Positions 33,402 through 33,674 of a stretch of 33,674 nt of DNA are shown here, piece after piece. This DNA is from an uncultured Clostridium sp. (lineage in GTDB: Bacteria; Bacillota; Clostridia; Clostridiales; Clostridiaceae): NCBI GenBank assembly GCA_934746785.1, contig CAKVFO010000015.1, positions 1-33,674 of the forward strand. The letters run 5' to 3'. Numbering within the stretch: the stretch's first letter is position 1; every line of letters begins with the position of its first letter. Made by a program: the position numbers and the translations under genes. Under the pieces are notes generated by a model that saw only the letters and a list, made by a program, of their open reading frames with translations, was not told where the DNA came from and ran no database searches.

Positions 33402-33674
33402 TTATTGAATTTTTATTTTTCTTCCTTCATCCTTTTTCTTTACTTCCTTTGGAAGAGTTACCTTAAGAATACCGTCTTCATATTTTGCACTTATCTTATC
33501 CTGTTGAACATCATCAAAATAGAAAGTTCTTGAAAATTCTCCATAGTTACATTCTTTCCTGATATATCTTTCATTCTTTTCATTCTTCTCATCTGCTCTC
33601 TTAGCTCCAATTACTAAGTAATTATTCTTAAAATCAAGTTTAATATCTTCTTTCTTAACTCCTGGAAGTTCTGC
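33402..33674 (-). CDS. Hsp20/alpha-crystallin small heat shock protein (5' part outside window)
   Basis: The C-terminal 90 residues of a small heat shock protein; the start lies beyond the right edge. It begins AELPGVKKEDIKLDFK, the first strands of the alpha-crystallin domain, and carries the late signature GILKVTLPKE. The tail EGRKIKIQ supplies the I-x-I motif used for oligomer assembly. Such proteins hold unfolding proteins in an ATP-independent way. The terminator follows 20 bp after the stop. Confidence 0.9.
   Translation of the reverse strand, partial: AELPGVKKEDIKLDFKNNYLVIGAKRADEKNEKNERYIRKECNYGEFSRTFYFDDVQQDKISAKYEDGILKVTLPKEVKKKDEGRKIKIQ

Overview
The base composition (very AT-rich), strong AGGAGG-type ribosome binding sites, many short rho-independent terminators and the gene families point to a saccharolytic Clostridium sensu stricto (cluster I) chromosome. 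I cannot name the species from the sequence alone. No insertion-sequence transposase, phage, CRISPR array, rRNA or tRNA is visible.

Layout. 1-253: a repeat cluster that is part of a dispersed family (other copies near 29.45, 30.4 and 33.25 kb). 0.27-3.2 kb: a BFD-like [2Fe-2S] protein, an SdpI-family membrane protein, a GT-C mannosyltransferase-like protein and a small alarmone synthetase. 3.4-5.5 kb: a secreted modular xylanase (GH10, ricin-type lectin domain, CBM2). 5.5-6.9 kb: a MATE exporter, followed by about 490 bp of gene-free DNA with a long perfect hairpin and a 20-bp palindrome. 7.4-9.9 kb (minus strand): a fluoride-riboswitch operon encoding a CLC-F-type fluoride antiporter, a CDP-Chase-like NUDIX hydrolase and a YcxB-like membrane protein. 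9.9-13.6 kb: a TcyP-type cystine importer divergent from a CoA-disulfide-reductase-like flavoprotein and a TM1586-type nitroreductase.

13.7-20.9 kb is the most unusual part: a decayed class II lanthipeptide cluster. An apparently intact exporter or immunity ABC module (ATPase, two permeases, and a 37-residue membrane peptide between the permeases) lies next to a LanP-like protease missing a block of its core, a LanM synthetase broken into four pieces, and a LanT reduced to its ATPase end. LanM and LanT are both cut at their 5' ends and meet head to head at a TA-repeat. No precursor peptide gene remains.

20.9-27.4 kb: a LysR regulator divergent from a ferredoxin-nitroreductase, a Fic protein, an isochorismatase-like hydrolase, and a bioY-birA-bioB operon behind a promoter overlapped by a textbook BirA operator. 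27.4-30.4 kb: a FUSC-family membrane protein and a patatin-like phospholipase. 30.4-32.3 kb: a second decayed patch, with remnants of a two-component system and a polysaccharide deacetylase that all carry internal deletions. 32.3-33.7 kb: a metallophosphoesterase and the C-terminal part of an Hsp20 chaperone.

Two themes recur. Non-essential genes decay through clean internal deletions, in two clusters. A structured dispersed repeat sits next to intrinsic terminators, and two of its copies bracket the second decayed patch.
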